Assembly (NCBI RefSeq): GCF_002846365.1
Contig: NZ_PJMW01000002.1
Location: 4,960,001-5,024,000, forward strand
Origin: Nocardia fluminea
GTDB lineage: Bacteria; Actinomycetota; Actinomycetes; Mycobacteriales; Mycobacteriaceae
Reading direction: 5' to 3'
DNA: 64,000 nt
How positions within the stretch are numbered: the stretch's first letter is position 1; every line of letters begins with the position of its first letter. Of the stretch, positions 18,530 to 26,611 are shown piece after piece. The position numbers and the translations under genes are program-made. The notes beneath the pieces were generated by a model. It saw only the letters and a program-made list of their open reading frames with translations, did not search any database and was not told the origin of the DNA.

Positions 18530-18546
18530 CCAACGTTGTCGTTAGG
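18530..18546. promoter_or_regulatory. Possible third operator half-site before the acyl-CoA ligase gene
   Basis: CCAACGTTGTCGTTAGG contains the half-site CGTTAGG that also occurs in both TetR operator sites upstream of the operon. The dyad is poor, so this is tentative. Confidence 0.3.
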
Positions 18547-18554
18547 AACCACCT

Positions 18555-20048
18555 GTGAACGCCACTCTCTCCCTGGCGAGCATCCTCGCCGAACCCGCCC
18601 GCCGCCGACCCGATCACCTCGCGCTGATCGAGGGCGAGCACCGCATCACCTTCGCCGATCTGTGGCACCAAGCCCGCGAACAGGCGGGCGCCCTGATCGC
18701 ACGCGGTGTGCGACCCGGTGACCGCGTAGCGCTGCTGTGTCCCAACACCGCCGACTTTCCGCGCGCCTATTTCGCCATCCTGGCGGCGGGCGCGACGGTG
18801 GTGCCCGTCCATCTGCTGCTCACCGCGCCGGAGATGGAGTACGTGCTGCGCGACAGCGGCGCCTCGCTGCTGATCTGTCATCCGATGGTCGCGGCGACGG
18901 GGGCCGAAGCGGCGAAGAACGCGGGCATCCCGGTCGTGGCGCCCGAAGAGCTCGCCGGTGCGCCGATCTCGAATTTCGTCTCGCGTGGTCCCCTTGATAC
19001 GGCGGTCGTCTTCTACACCAGCGGCACCACCGGCACACCCAAGGGCGCTGAGCTCAGTCATCTCAACATGGTGATGTGCGCGACGGTGAACACCTTCGAC
19101 GCCAACGAGATCCACCGCGACGACATCGCACTCGGTGCGCTGCCGCTGTTCCACGTGTTCGGGCAGACGGTGTCGATGAATTCGCATTGGCGGGTCGGTG
19201 GCACCCTGGTGCTGATGCCGAGATTCGATGCGGCCGCGGCAGTGTCGCTGATGGCGGCCGAGCGGGTCAATCTGTTCCACGGCGTGCCCACCATGTATCT
19301 GTCACTGATCGAGGCGGCGGGTTCGGCGCCGGTGCTGCCCGCGCTGAAGCTGTGTATCAGCGGTGGCGCCGCGCTGCCCGTCGCGGTGCTCGAGGAATTC
19401 GAGCGGACCTTCCACGCGCCGGTGCTCGAGGGGTACGGGCTGTCGGAGACCTCGCCGACCGCGGCGGTGAACCAGCCGTGCTTCGGCACCGAGGCGGGCA
19501 CCGTGGGACATGCGGTGTGGGGCGTGGACGTCGAGATCGCCGATCCCGCGACCACCGACCGTATCGAACTGCTGCCCGTCGGCGACGTCGGCGAGGTGGT
19601 GGTGCGCGGGCACAACGTGTTCAGCGGCTACACCGGCAGGCCCGAGGCGACCGCCGCGGCCGTGGTCGACGGCTGGTTCCGGACCGGTGACCTCGGCACC
19701 AGGGACGAGACCGGGCGGGTGCGCATCGTCGACCGGATCAAGGAGATGATCCTGCGCGGCGGGTTCAACGTGTATCCGACCGAGGTCGAAGCGGCCCTCG
19801 TGCGGCACCCGCGAATCGCGCAGGTAGCGGTGATCGGGGTCCCCGACCCGCATTACGGTGAGGAGATCGTGGCCGTCGTCGTGCCCGAGGGCGCGCTCAC
19901 CGAGGAAGAAGTGATCGACTTCGCCCAGCAGCGGGTCGCGAAGTACAAGTACCCGCGCCGCGTCGAATTCGTCACCGAGTTACCCCTCGGCCCCACCCAC
20001 AAGGTTCTCAAACGCGCACTGCGCCAACGTTTCGGAGGAACGGTATGA
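18555..20048 (+). CDS. Long-chain fatty acid-CoA ligase family protein
   Basis: 497-residue ANL-superfamily adenylating enzyme that makes acyl-CoA from acid, ATP and CoA. The P-loop YTSGTTGTPKGAELSH, the A5 block GYGLSETSP, the TGD motif GWFRTGDLG and the hinge RIKEMILRGGFNVYPTEVE are present. The near-C-terminal Lys of PTHKVLKRAL is the adenylation lysine. Starts with GTG 80 bp after the thiolase, overlaps the MaoC gene (ATGA). Its substrate would define what the operon degrades. Confidence 0.88.
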   Translation: MNATLSLASILAEPARRRPDHLALIEGEHRITFADLWHQAREQAGALIARGVRPGDRVALLCPNTADFPRAYFAILAAGATVVPVHLLLTAPEMEYVLRDSGASLLICHPMVAATGAEAAKNAGIPVVAPEELAGAPISNFVSRGPLDTAVVFYTSGTTGTPKGAELSHLNMVMCATVNTFDANEIHRDDIALGALPLFHVFGQTVSMNSHWRVGGTLVLMPRFDAAAAVSLMAAERVNLFHGVPTMYLSLIEAAGSAPVLPALKLCISGGAALPVAVLEEFERTFHAPVLEGYGLSETSPTAAVNQPCFGTEAGTVGHAVWGVDVEIADPATTDRIELLPVGDVGEVVVRGHNVFSGYTGRPEATAAAVVDGWFRTGDLGTRDETGRVRIVDRIKEMILRGGFNVYPTEVEAALVRHPRIAQVAVIGVPDPHYGEEIVAVVVPEGALTEEEVIDFAQQRVAKYKYPRRVEFVTELPLGPTHKVLKRALRQRFGGTV

Positions 20049-20500
20049 CCACGGATTTCGCTGATTTCGATGCCCTGCGGGCAGCCGTCGGCACAGAACT
20101 CGGCCCCAGCGACTGGATCACCGTCGACCAGCGCCGCATCGACCTGTTCGCCGAGGCCACCGGCGATCACCAGTGGATCCACGTCGACGCCGAACGCGCC
20201 GCCGCTGGCCCCTACGGCACCACCATCGCCCACGGCTTCCTCACTCTGTCGCTGATCGTGCCGATGACCCAGCAGATCATGAGCGTCAGCGCGGCGAAGG
20301 CGGGCATCAACTACGGCCTCGACCGGGTCCGCTTCCTCACCCCCGTCCCGGTCGACAGCCGTATCCGCGCCCACCTGACGCTCACCGAAGTCACCGAGGT
20401 TCCCGGCGGCGTCCAGGTCCACCGCCACGTGACCGTCGAGCTCGAAAACGCCGAGCGCCCGGCCTGCGTGGCCGATTCCATCGCCCGCTGCCTGCTGTGA
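20045..20500 (+). CDS. MaoC-family (R)-specific enoyl-CoA hydratase
   Basis: 151-residue single hot-dog protein. FAEATGDHQWIHVD followed by PYGTTIAHGFLTLSL is the hydratase-2 motif with the catalytic Asp/His pair. It hydrates trans-2-enoyl-CoA to the (R)-3-hydroxy form, which fits oxidation by the FabG-like SDR of the same operon. Last gene of the operon, 4-bp overlap with the ligase gene, followed by a strong hairpin. Confidence 0.88.
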   Translation: MTTDFADFDALRAAVGTELGPSDWITVDQRRIDLFAEATGDHQWIHVDAERAAAGPYGTTIAHGFLTLSLIVPMTQQIMSVSAAKAGINYGLDRVRFLTPVPVDSRIRAHLTLTEVTEVPGGVQVHRHVTVELENAERPACVADSIARCLL

Positions 20501-20506
20501 GATCCG

Positions 20507-20539
20507 GCCGTGGCGAGCGCACTGCGCACTCGCCACGGC
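20507..20539. terminator. Bidirectional hairpin terminator
   Basis: 11-bp perfect stem GCCGTGGCGAG / CTCGCCACGGC, 11-nt loop, between the convergent maoC-like and VOC genes. Confidence 0.85.
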
Positions 20540-20551
20540 GGTTTCGATGAC

Positions 20552-20935
20552 CTATCGGAGTTCACCGCTGAGGACCCAGAGGTGCCCGAACGGGTCCCTC
20601 ACCCGGCCTTGCCGTTTGCCGTAGGGACGGTTCTCGACAGGGATCACGACCTCGGCTCCGAGCTGAACCATCCGGTGCGCTGTCGCGTCGGGGTCGTCGA
20701 CTGCGAGCACGAGTAGAACGGGCGAGCCACCCACCGATCCGGGGTCGGCCCACCCCCATTCCTCGACGCTCTGGGCCAGGGCGAACACGGCGGCGCCGAG
20801 TGTGAGTTCGGCGTGGTTCACCACCCCTGCCTCGTCGACGCGCAGACTCACCTCGGCTCCGAGCGCCCGGGTGTAGAAGGTGATCGCGGCGTCCGCGTCG
20901 GAGACCAGCAGCTTCGGGACCAATGGGCTGTTCAT
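20552..20935 (-). CDS. VOC (glyoxalase/bleomycin-resistance) family protein
   Basis: 127 residues with the VOC fold pattern: PKLLVSDADAAITFYTRALGAEV at the N-terminus and a C-terminal RVRDPFGHLWVLSGE strand. It resembles the PhnB/YdeM-type single-chain VOC proteins. Encoded 4 bp downstream of an AraC regulator and therefore in one operon with it. Substrate unknown. Confidence 0.8.
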   Translation of the reverse strand: MNSPLVPKLLVSDADAAITFYTRALGAEVSLRVDEAGVVNHAELTLGAAVFALAQSVEEWGWADPGSVGGSPVLLVLAVDDPDATAHRMVQLGAEVVIPVENRPYGKRQGRVRDPFGHLWVLSGELR

Positions 20936-20939
20936 CTCC

Positions 20940-21746
20940 CTATGGTCGTGGCGCAGGGCGTGGTGGGCCTTGTAGATTTCGGCCCTCTTCCGCGAGCCAC
21001 CCGGTCGGCGTGGTGTTCATGAGGTCGCCGAACTCGTGCACGAGGTGGCTCTGATCGTGGAAGCCCGACTCGGCGGCCACCTGGGCCCAGGATTTCGCGC
21101 CCGTGCCGACGCGGTGGACCGCGCACTCCAGGCGGGCCACGCGGGAGGCGAACTTCGGCGTGACCCCCAGCGAGCGTCGCATCACCTCGCGCAGACGCCG
21201 GGCGCTCAGGTGCACGTCGCCGGCGAGATCGTCGACCGACGCCGCCCCGCCACCGGCTCGGATCAGGCTCAGCGCGCGCAGGGCGTGGTCGGCCGCGGCG
21301 TCGTACTCGGCCCGGTTCAGCTGCTCGAGCAGCCGGGTGCGCAGGACAGCCTCGCGTCGATCGGTCGGGTGCTCCGCCAACTCCTCGCACAGCGAGTTCG
21401 CCCACGGCAGTACGGCGTCGGCGACCACGCCGCCCGCGTCCACCTCACTCAGCGGCATACCGATCAGCCGGCGCAGCGCCGCCGGTGACAACTCGACATA
21501 GGCGGTCGGCTGCCGCGCCAGCAGGGTGGTGACCGGCGTCGCGATTCCGGGCCGCATCAACCCGGCCACGACCGCCTGCGCGCGCAGGGTCTGTCCGGCG
21601 TAGCCGACCTCGAGCGGAGCCCCGAGACTGACGACCAGCCGACCCGACAGCGCGGGAACGGCCCGATGCGCCCGAGCCGGACCGACGTGCTCGCTGATCG
21701 ACACCACGCCGATGCCCGCGGCACGGCATGCCCGATGCAGTTCCAC
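20940..21746 (-). CDS. AraC family transcriptional regulator
   Basis: 268 residues. The N-terminal half (AVPALSGRLVVSLGAPLEV) resembles the DUF6597-type sensor domain; the C-terminal AraC double helix-turn-helix runs from LAGDVHLSARRLREVMRRSLG to SGFHDQSHLVHEFGDLMNTTPTGW. The GTG at 21746 is chosen because upstream in-frame sequence overlaps the thiamine-binding gene and has no domain similarity. Co-transcribed with the VOC gene, its likely target. Confidence 0.8.
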   Translation of the reverse strand: MELHRACRAAGIGVVSISEHVGPARAHRAVPALSGRLVVSLGAPLEVGYAGQTLRAQAVVAGLMRPGIATPVTTLLARQPTAYVELSPAALRRLIGMPLSEVDAGGVVADAVLPWANSLCEELAEHPTDRREAVLRTRLLEQLNRAEYDAAADHALRALSLIRAGGGAASVDDLAGDVHLSARRLREVMRRSLGVTPKFASRVARLECAVHRVGTGAKSWAQVAAESGFHDQSHLVHEFGDLMNTTPTGWLAEEGRNLQGPPRPAPRP

Positions 21747-21775
21747 CCTCGCATTCTCGCATCCGTGAGCGCGGG

Positions 21776-22081
21776 CTACTCGTCGGCGAGATAGCGCTCG
21801 ACCGTGTCGACCTTGCTGTGCAGCGCGTCGGTGACCCCGGGCCGGATGTCGGCCTTCAGCACCAGGCTGCACCGGGGCGCGGTGACGAGGATGGCGTCGG
21901 TGGCGGCCTTGATCACAGCCATCACCTCGTCCCATTCGCCCTCGATGGTGGTGAACATCGCGTCGGTGCGGTTCGGCAGACCGGACGCGCGCACCACCCG
22001 GACGGCCGCGGCGACCGCTTCGCCGACCGAGCCGTCGTGATGGGCGGAACCGCTGGGGGCAACGGAGAAGGCGACGAGCAT
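21776..22081 (-). CDS. MTH1187-family thiamine-binding protein
   Basis: 101-residue protein of the MTH1187/YkoF-like family (UPF0045), which binds thiamine-type ligands in the cytoplasm. The family signature is visible as [31 protein letters not shown] and [17 protein letters not shown]. The ATG at 22081 has an AAAGGA ribosome binding site 6 nt upstream. It is divergent from pafB with 97 bp between starts. Confidence 0.8.
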   Translation of the reverse strand: MLVAFSVAPSGSAHHDGSVGEAVAAAVRVVRASGLPNRTDAMFTTIEGEWDEVMAVIKAATDAILVTAPRCSLVLKADIRPGVTDALHSKVDTVERYLADE

Positions 22082-22165
22082 CGTGATCCTTTCGACGGGT
22101 GGTCCCATGGTCGCGGGGCCGCCGCCCAAGTGTGCGCCGACGCGCGGGACGGCGGGCGCGACCAT

Positions 22166-22178
22166 TACCCTCTATCGG
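22166..22178 (+). promoter_or_regulatory. -10 box for leaderless pafB transcript
   Basis: TACCCT followed by 7 nt and the GTG of pafB. Confidence 0.5.
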
Positions 22179-23174
22179 GTGGCGATATCCAAGGTCGAGC
22201 GGCTGATGAATCTGGTCATCGCGCTGCTGTCGACCAGGCAGTTCCTGAGCGCGGAACGTATTCGCGCCAGCGTGGCCGGTTACGAGGACTCCGCGACCGA
22301 CGAGGCGTTCAGCCGGATGTTCGAGCGCGACAAGAACGAATTGCGCGATCTCGGCATCCCCCTGGAAGTCGGCCCGGTGGGACGGTTCTCGACACTCGAG
22401 GGGTACCGGATCAACCGGGACGCCTACGAGCTGCCCGATATCGACCTGTCCAGCGAGGAAGCCGCGGCGGTCGCCGTCGCGGTGCAGATGTGGGCCTCAC
22501 CGGAACTGGCGGGCGCGGCCGAGGGTGCGCTGTTGAAGCTGCGCGCGGCCGGAGTCACCGTCGAGACCGACAACGTGGGGGTCTCGGTGCCCGCGGTGCC
22601 CGCACGCACCCGCGGCTCGGAGCCGGTGCTGCGGGAACTGCTCGCCGCGATCGACGCGGGCCAGGCGGTGCGCTTCGGCCACCACAGCGCCGTCACCGAT
22701 CCGTTCGTGACCCGCGACGTCGAACCGTGGGGCGTGGTGACCCGGCACGGGCGCTGGTACCTGGTCGGGCACGACCGCGAACGCGACGCGGTGCGCACGT
22801 TCCGGCTGTCGCGGATCGGCGGGCAGGTGCGCCCGTACGGTCCGGTCGACGCGGTCCACAAGCCCGCGCACACCGATCTGCGCGCCATCGTCGACCGGGT
22901 CACCGGCGACGCGCCCGTCACCGGCTCGGCCACCGTGTGGGTCGCCAAGGGCCGCGGCCGCGAATTGCGCCGTATCGGGACCGAAGTCGACACCCGTGAC
23001 CTGGGCGGACGCCCCGGCTCGGTACTCGAGCTGCCGGTCCGATCCCGCGACTGGGTGGCCCGGCTGATCACCGGCCTCGGTCCGGACGTTCTCGTCATGG
23101 AACCACCGGAACTGCGCGCGGACGTGATGGACCGGCTACGGTCGGTACTCGACCACACGGAGGTCACGTCGTGA
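22179..23174 (+). CDS. pafB: WYL-domain transcriptional regulator PafB
   Basis: 331-residue half of the PafBC DNA-damage response activator. An N-terminal winged HTH (KVERLMNLVIALLSTRQFLSAERIRASVAGY) is followed by a WYL domain (WYLVGHDRERDAVRTFRLSRIGG) and a C-terminal WCX region. In mycobacteria PafB and PafC together activate recA and many repair genes without LexA; the proteasome degrades or tunes them. The GTG start lies 7 nt after a -10 box; its stop overlaps the pafC GTG. Confidence 0.92.
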   Translation: MAISKVERLMNLVIALLSTRQFLSAERIRASVAGYEDSATDEAFSRMFERDKNELRDLGIPLEVGPVGRFSTLEGYRINRDAYELPDIDLSSEEAAAVAVAVQMWASPELAGAAEGALLKLRAAGVTVETDNVGVSVPAVPARTRGSEPVLRELLAAIDAGQAVRFGHHSAVTDPFVTRDVEPWGVVTRHGRWYLVGHDRERDAVRTFRLSRIGGQVRPYGPVDAVHKPAHTDLRAIVDRVTGDAPVTGSATVWVAKGRGRELRRIGTEVDTRDLGGRPGSVLELPVRSRDWVARLITGLGPDVLVMEPPELRADVMDRLRSVLDHTEVTS

Positions 23175-24154
23175 GTTCGCGTCTGTCCCTACGCCTTTCG
23201 CGCCTGCTGAACATGGTGCCGTACTTACTCGCGCACCCGGGTATCAGCGCGGCTGAAGCCGCCGCCGAACTGGGTGTCACCACCAAACAGCTGATGAGCG
23301 ATCTCAATCAGCTGTGGATGTGCGGATTGCCGGGTTACGGTCCCGGTGATCTGATCGACCTGTCGTTCTCCGAGGAGAGCATCGAGGTCACCTTCTCGGC
23401 CGGCATCGAACGGCCGCTGCGGCTGACCTCCACCGAGGCCACCGCACTGCTGGTGGCGCTGCGCTCGATCGTGGAGATGCCGGGCATGGTCGACCCGACC
23501 GCCGCGCACGCCGCCATCGCCAAGATCGAATCGGCGATCGCCAGCACCGACGCCGTCGTCACCGGCAGACCGATCGAGGTCCCCGTCGAGAAGCCGGTGG
23601 TCGCGACCGTGCGCGCCGCGCTCGCCGACGGGCGGGCGCTGCGGCTGGTCTACTACTCCGCCAGCCGCGACGAGGTCTCCGAACGCATCGTCGACCCGAT
23701 CCGCGTGGTGCTGGTCGACAACAACAGCTACCTGCAGGCCTGGTGCAGGCAGGCCGAAGGCGTTCGCCTGTTCCGGTTCGACCGGATCGAGGACGCCACC
23801 GAACTCGACGAACCGGCCCACGCGCCCAGCCACGCCGCCAACGACGCCGCCGCACTCGACCTGTTCCAGGACGACCCCGACGTGCCGCTGGCCCGGCTGC
23901 GGATCCGCGCCGACTACGCGTGGGTGCTCGACCAGTACCCCATGCACCGCATCGAGTCGCGGGCCGACGGCAGCATCGAGGCGGGCATGCGTTTCGCCTC
24001 GCCCGACTGGATGGCCCGGCTGCTGCTCGGGTTCGGCACCGGCGTCACCGTGCTCGGGCCACCGGAGCTGGTCACCGCGGTGCGCACGCGCGCCGACGCC
24101 GCCCTGGCCGCCTACGCGGCCGCCGGACTGGTGGGGGAGACCGAACCCGCGTGA
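23171..24154 (+). CDS. pafC: WYL-domain transcriptional regulator PafC
   Basis: 327 residues with the same architecture as PafB: winged HTH (LLNMVPYLLAHPGISAAEAA, ELGVTTKQLMSDLNQL), WYL domain (SYLQAWCRQAEGVRLFRFDRI) and WCX domain. The GTG start overlaps the pafB stop (GTGA), and the pafC stop in turn overlaps the start of the PanE-like gene. PafC is the partner needed for promoter binding. Confidence 0.92.
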   Translation: MSSRLSLRLSRLLNMVPYLLAHPGISAAEAAAELGVTTKQLMSDLNQLWMCGLPGYGPGDLIDLSFSEESIEVTFSAGIERPLRLTSTEATALLVALRSIVEMPGMVDPTAAHAAIAKIESAIASTDAVVTGRPIEVPVEKPVVATVRAALADGRALRLVYYSASRDEVSERIVDPIRVVLVDNNSYLQAWCRQAEGVRLFRFDRIEDATELDEPAHAPSHAANDAAALDLFQDDPDVPLARLRIRADYAWVLDQYPMHRIESRADGSIEAGMRFASPDWMARLLLGFGTGVTVLGPPELVTAVRTRADAALAAYAAAGLVGETEPA

Positions 24155-25179
24155 GTCAGCGAGTACTGGTCCTCGGCGCGGGCAGCGTCGGGGTTTTCGT
24201 CGGCGGGCACCTGGCCGCCGCGGGCATGGAAGTGATCTTCGTCGGCCGTCAGCGGATCCTCGACGACATCGCCGAACACGGCCTGCGCCTGACCGATCTG
24301 GACGGCGGCTCGACCGAGGTGCCGCCCGACCGGTTCGGGCTCGCGCTCGAACCCGACGAACCCGAATTGGCCGACCTGGTCCTGGTGACCGTGAAATCGG
24401 CCGACACCGCCGCCGCGGCCCGTGCCGTCGCGGGCCGATTACGCCCCGGCACGCCGGTGGTGAGCCTGCAGAACGGCATCGGCAACGCCAGCGTGATCAG
24501 GGAGATCCTGCCGACCAGCATCGTCCTGGCCGGGATGGTGATGTTCAACGTCGTGTACAGCGGTCGCGGGTGTTTCCACCGCGCCAGCGACGGCGACCTC
24601 GCGATCCAGGACGACCAGGTGGTCGACCGGTTCGCCGACCGTTTCCGGGCGGCGGGGCTGCCCCTGCGCCGCCACCGCGACCTGCGTCCGGTGCAATGGG
24701 CGAAACTGCTGCTCAATCTGAACAACCCGATCAACGCGCTGTCGGGCAGGCCGCTGCGCGAGGAACTCGCCGAGCGTGACTATCGCCGTTGCCTCGCGCT
24801 GACGCAGTCCGAAGCCCTCGCCGTGATGAACACTGCGCGAATTCGGCCCGCGCAACTCACTCCCGTTCCGCCCGAGTTGATGGTGCATCTGCTGCGTGTT
24901 CCCGACGCGCTCTTCCGGCGGGTGTTCGGGCGGGTGCTCGCCATCGATCCGCTCGCCCGTTCGTCGATGGCCGATGACCTCGCACTGGGCCGGCGTACCG
25001 AAATCGCGTGGTTGTGCGGGGAAATCGTGCGCCTGGGTGAGATGGTCGGGCACCCCACGCCGGTCAACCGGCGGCTGACGGAGCTGATCAGGATCGCCGA
25101 ATCCGGCGACACCGTACGGTTCACCGGGAGCCGGTTGTTCGCCGAGCTGACCGGGGCGGCGGCCGCTGTCACGGACTGA
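24151..25179 (+). CDS. Ketopantoate reductase family protein (PanE/ApbA-like)
   Basis: 342 residues. The N-terminal [21 protein letters not shown] is the NADPH-binding fold; [10 protein letters not shown] and [15 protein letters not shown] carry the conserved Asn and Lys of the family. The C-terminal helical domain matches ApbA_C. It could reduce 2-dehydropantoate for CoA synthesis or act on another 2-oxo acid. It begins in a GTGA overlap with pafC, an unusual placement between pafC and tatA, which are normally adjacent. Confidence 0.8.
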   Translation: MSQRVLVLGAGSVGVFVGGHLAAAGMEVIFVGRQRILDDIAEHGLRLTDLDGGSTEVPPDRFGLALEPDEPELADLVLVTVKSADTAAAARAVAGRLRPGTPVVSLQNGIGNASVIREILPTSIVLAGMVMFNVVYSGRGCFHRASDGDLAIQDDQVVDRFADRFRAAGLPLRRHRDLRPVQWAKLLLNLNNPINALSGRPLREELAERDYRRCLALTQSEALAVMNTARIRPAQLTPVPPELMVHLLRVPDALFRRVFGRVLAIDPLARSSMADDLALGRRTEIAWLCGEIVRLGEMVGHPTPVNRRLTELIRIAESGDTVRFTGSRLFAELTGAAAAVTD

Positions 25180-25271
25180 ACGCGTGGCGAAGACCGCCGC
25201 GGCCGAACCGCCACCGCGGTCCGAACCCGGGTAGCATCGGTAATCACCACAGTCTTTGGAGGTATCTGATA

Positions 25272-25544
25272 ATGGGCACGTTCAGCTGGACGCACCTGCT
25301 GATCATCGCGTTGCTGTTCGTTCTGCTCTTCGGCGCGAAGCGGCTTCCCGACGCGGCACGCGGCCTCGGCCGCTCGCTGCGCATCTTCAAGAGCGAGGTC
25401 GGGCAGATGCAGGCGGAGTCGACACCGTCCGACGCACCGGCGGCCACGCAGGCAACCCCGGCCCCGCCGCAGCAGTTGTCCGCGTCCGCGACGCAGGCGC
25501 AGACCCCGATCGTCGAACCGCAGCAGGGCCACAAAACCCTCTGA
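25272..25544 (+). CDS. tatA: Sec-independent protein translocase subunit TatA
   Basis: 90-residue Tat pore-forming subunit. A short transmembrane helix ([14 protein letters not shown], residues 8-21) is followed by the amphipathic [21 protein letters not shown] and a Pro/Gln-rich tail. TAGCAT about 40 bp upstream and GGAGGT directly before the ATG mark its own promoter and ribosome binding site. Confidence 0.95.
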   Translation: MGTFSWTHLLIIALLFVLLFGAKRLPDAARGLGRSLRIFKSEVGQMQAESTPSDAPAATQATPAPPQQLSASATQAQTPIVEPQQGHKTL

Positions 25545-25556
25545 CCTCGGCCATCA

Positions 25557-25584
25557 CCCCGGAGCGGTAATCATCGCTCCGGGG
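25557..25584 (+). terminator. Hairpin between tatA and tatC
   Basis: Perfect 10-bp stem CCCCGGAGCG / CGCTCCGGGG with an 8-nt loop, 13 bp after tatA. It could attenuate read-through, making TatA more abundant than TatC. Confidence 0.6.
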
Positions 25585-25654
25585 CGAAGTGCTGTCTCGT
25601 CAGAAGTTGCCGCCGAGCATCCGCCGTACCGAGGGTTAGAGGCCACCACCCACC

Positions 25655-26608
25655 ATGCGCATCCCGTTCGATCCCCGGCGCACCAAGCGCAGGACGAATC
25701 CCGACGGCACCATGTCGTTGGTCGAGCACCTGCAGGAACTGCGCACCCGGCTGCTGCTGGCACTGGCCGCCATCGCGGTGACCACCCTGATCGGCTTCTT
25801 CTGGTACGCGCACACCCTCTTCGGGCTGGAGAGCCTGGGCGAGATCCTGCGCGGCCCGTACTGCGCGCTGCCCGAATCGGCACGGGCCAGCCTGACTCCC
25901 GACGGCGCCTGCCGCTTGCTCGCCACCGGGCCCTTCGACCAGTTCATGCTCCGGTTGAAGGTCGGATTCACCGCCGGTGTGGTGATCGCGACGCCGTTCT
26001 GGCTGTATCAGCTGTGGGCGTTCATCACCCCGGGGCTGTACGCGAAGGAACGCAAGCTCGCGGTCGGTTTCGTGGTGACCGGCTCGGTGCTGTTCGTGAC
26101 GGGTGCGGTGCTGGCCTACGTGGTGGTGTCGCACGCGTTGTCGTTCCTGATGACCATCGGCGACAACGTGCAGATCACCGCGCTCAGCGGTAATCAGTAC
26201 TTCGGGTTCATCATCCAGTTGCTGATCATCTTCGGCGTCAGTTTCGAGACGCCGTTGATCATCATCGGACTGAACCTGGTCGGGGTGCTGCCCTACACCA
26301 AGCTCAAGGCGTGGCGGCGCGGGATCATCTTCGGCCTGTTCGTCTTCGCCGCGATCGTCACCCCGCAGGACCCGTTCTCGATGCTGGCGCTGGCGGTCGC
26401 GCTGACCGTGCTGTTCGAGCTCGCCGTCCAGTTCGCGCGGTTCAGTGACGCGCGCAAGGCCCGCCGGGACGCGAAGGAGGGCTGGGGCACGCTCGACGAC
26501 GAACAGGCCTCTCCGCTGGAGACTCCCGAGCCGGTGGCGTCCGCCGATCCCGTGGGCGAGCCGGAGAAAACCCCGCGCCCGGTGTCGGACTACTCCGATA
26601 CGCTCTGA
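25655..26608 (+). CDS. tatC: Sec-independent protein translocase subunit TatC
   Basis: 317-residue polytopic receptor for twin-arginine signal peptides. Six transmembrane segments are visible; the conserved [14 protein letters not shown] cytoplasmic N-terminus and [30 protein letters not shown] loop with the signal-binding Glu are present. The C-terminal tail is long and acidic (to SDYSDTL), as in other mycolic-acid actinobacteria. 3 bp upstream of helY. Confidence 0.95.
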   Translation: MRIPFDPRRTKRRTNPDGTMSLVEHLQELRTRLLLALAAIAVTTLIGFFWYAHTLFGLESLGEILRGPYCALPESARASLTPDGACRLLATGPFDQFMLRLKVGFTAGVVIATPFWLYQLWAFITPGLYAKERKLAVGFVVTGSVLFVTGAVLAYVVVSHALSFLMTIGDNVQITALSGNQYFGFIIQLLIIFGVSFETPLIIIGLNLVGVLPYTKLKAWRRGIIFGLFVFAAIVTPQDPFSMLALAVALTVLFELAVQFARFSDARKARRDAKEGWGTLDDEQASPLETPEPVASADPVGEPEKTPRPVSDYSDTL

Positions 26609-26611
26609 GGG

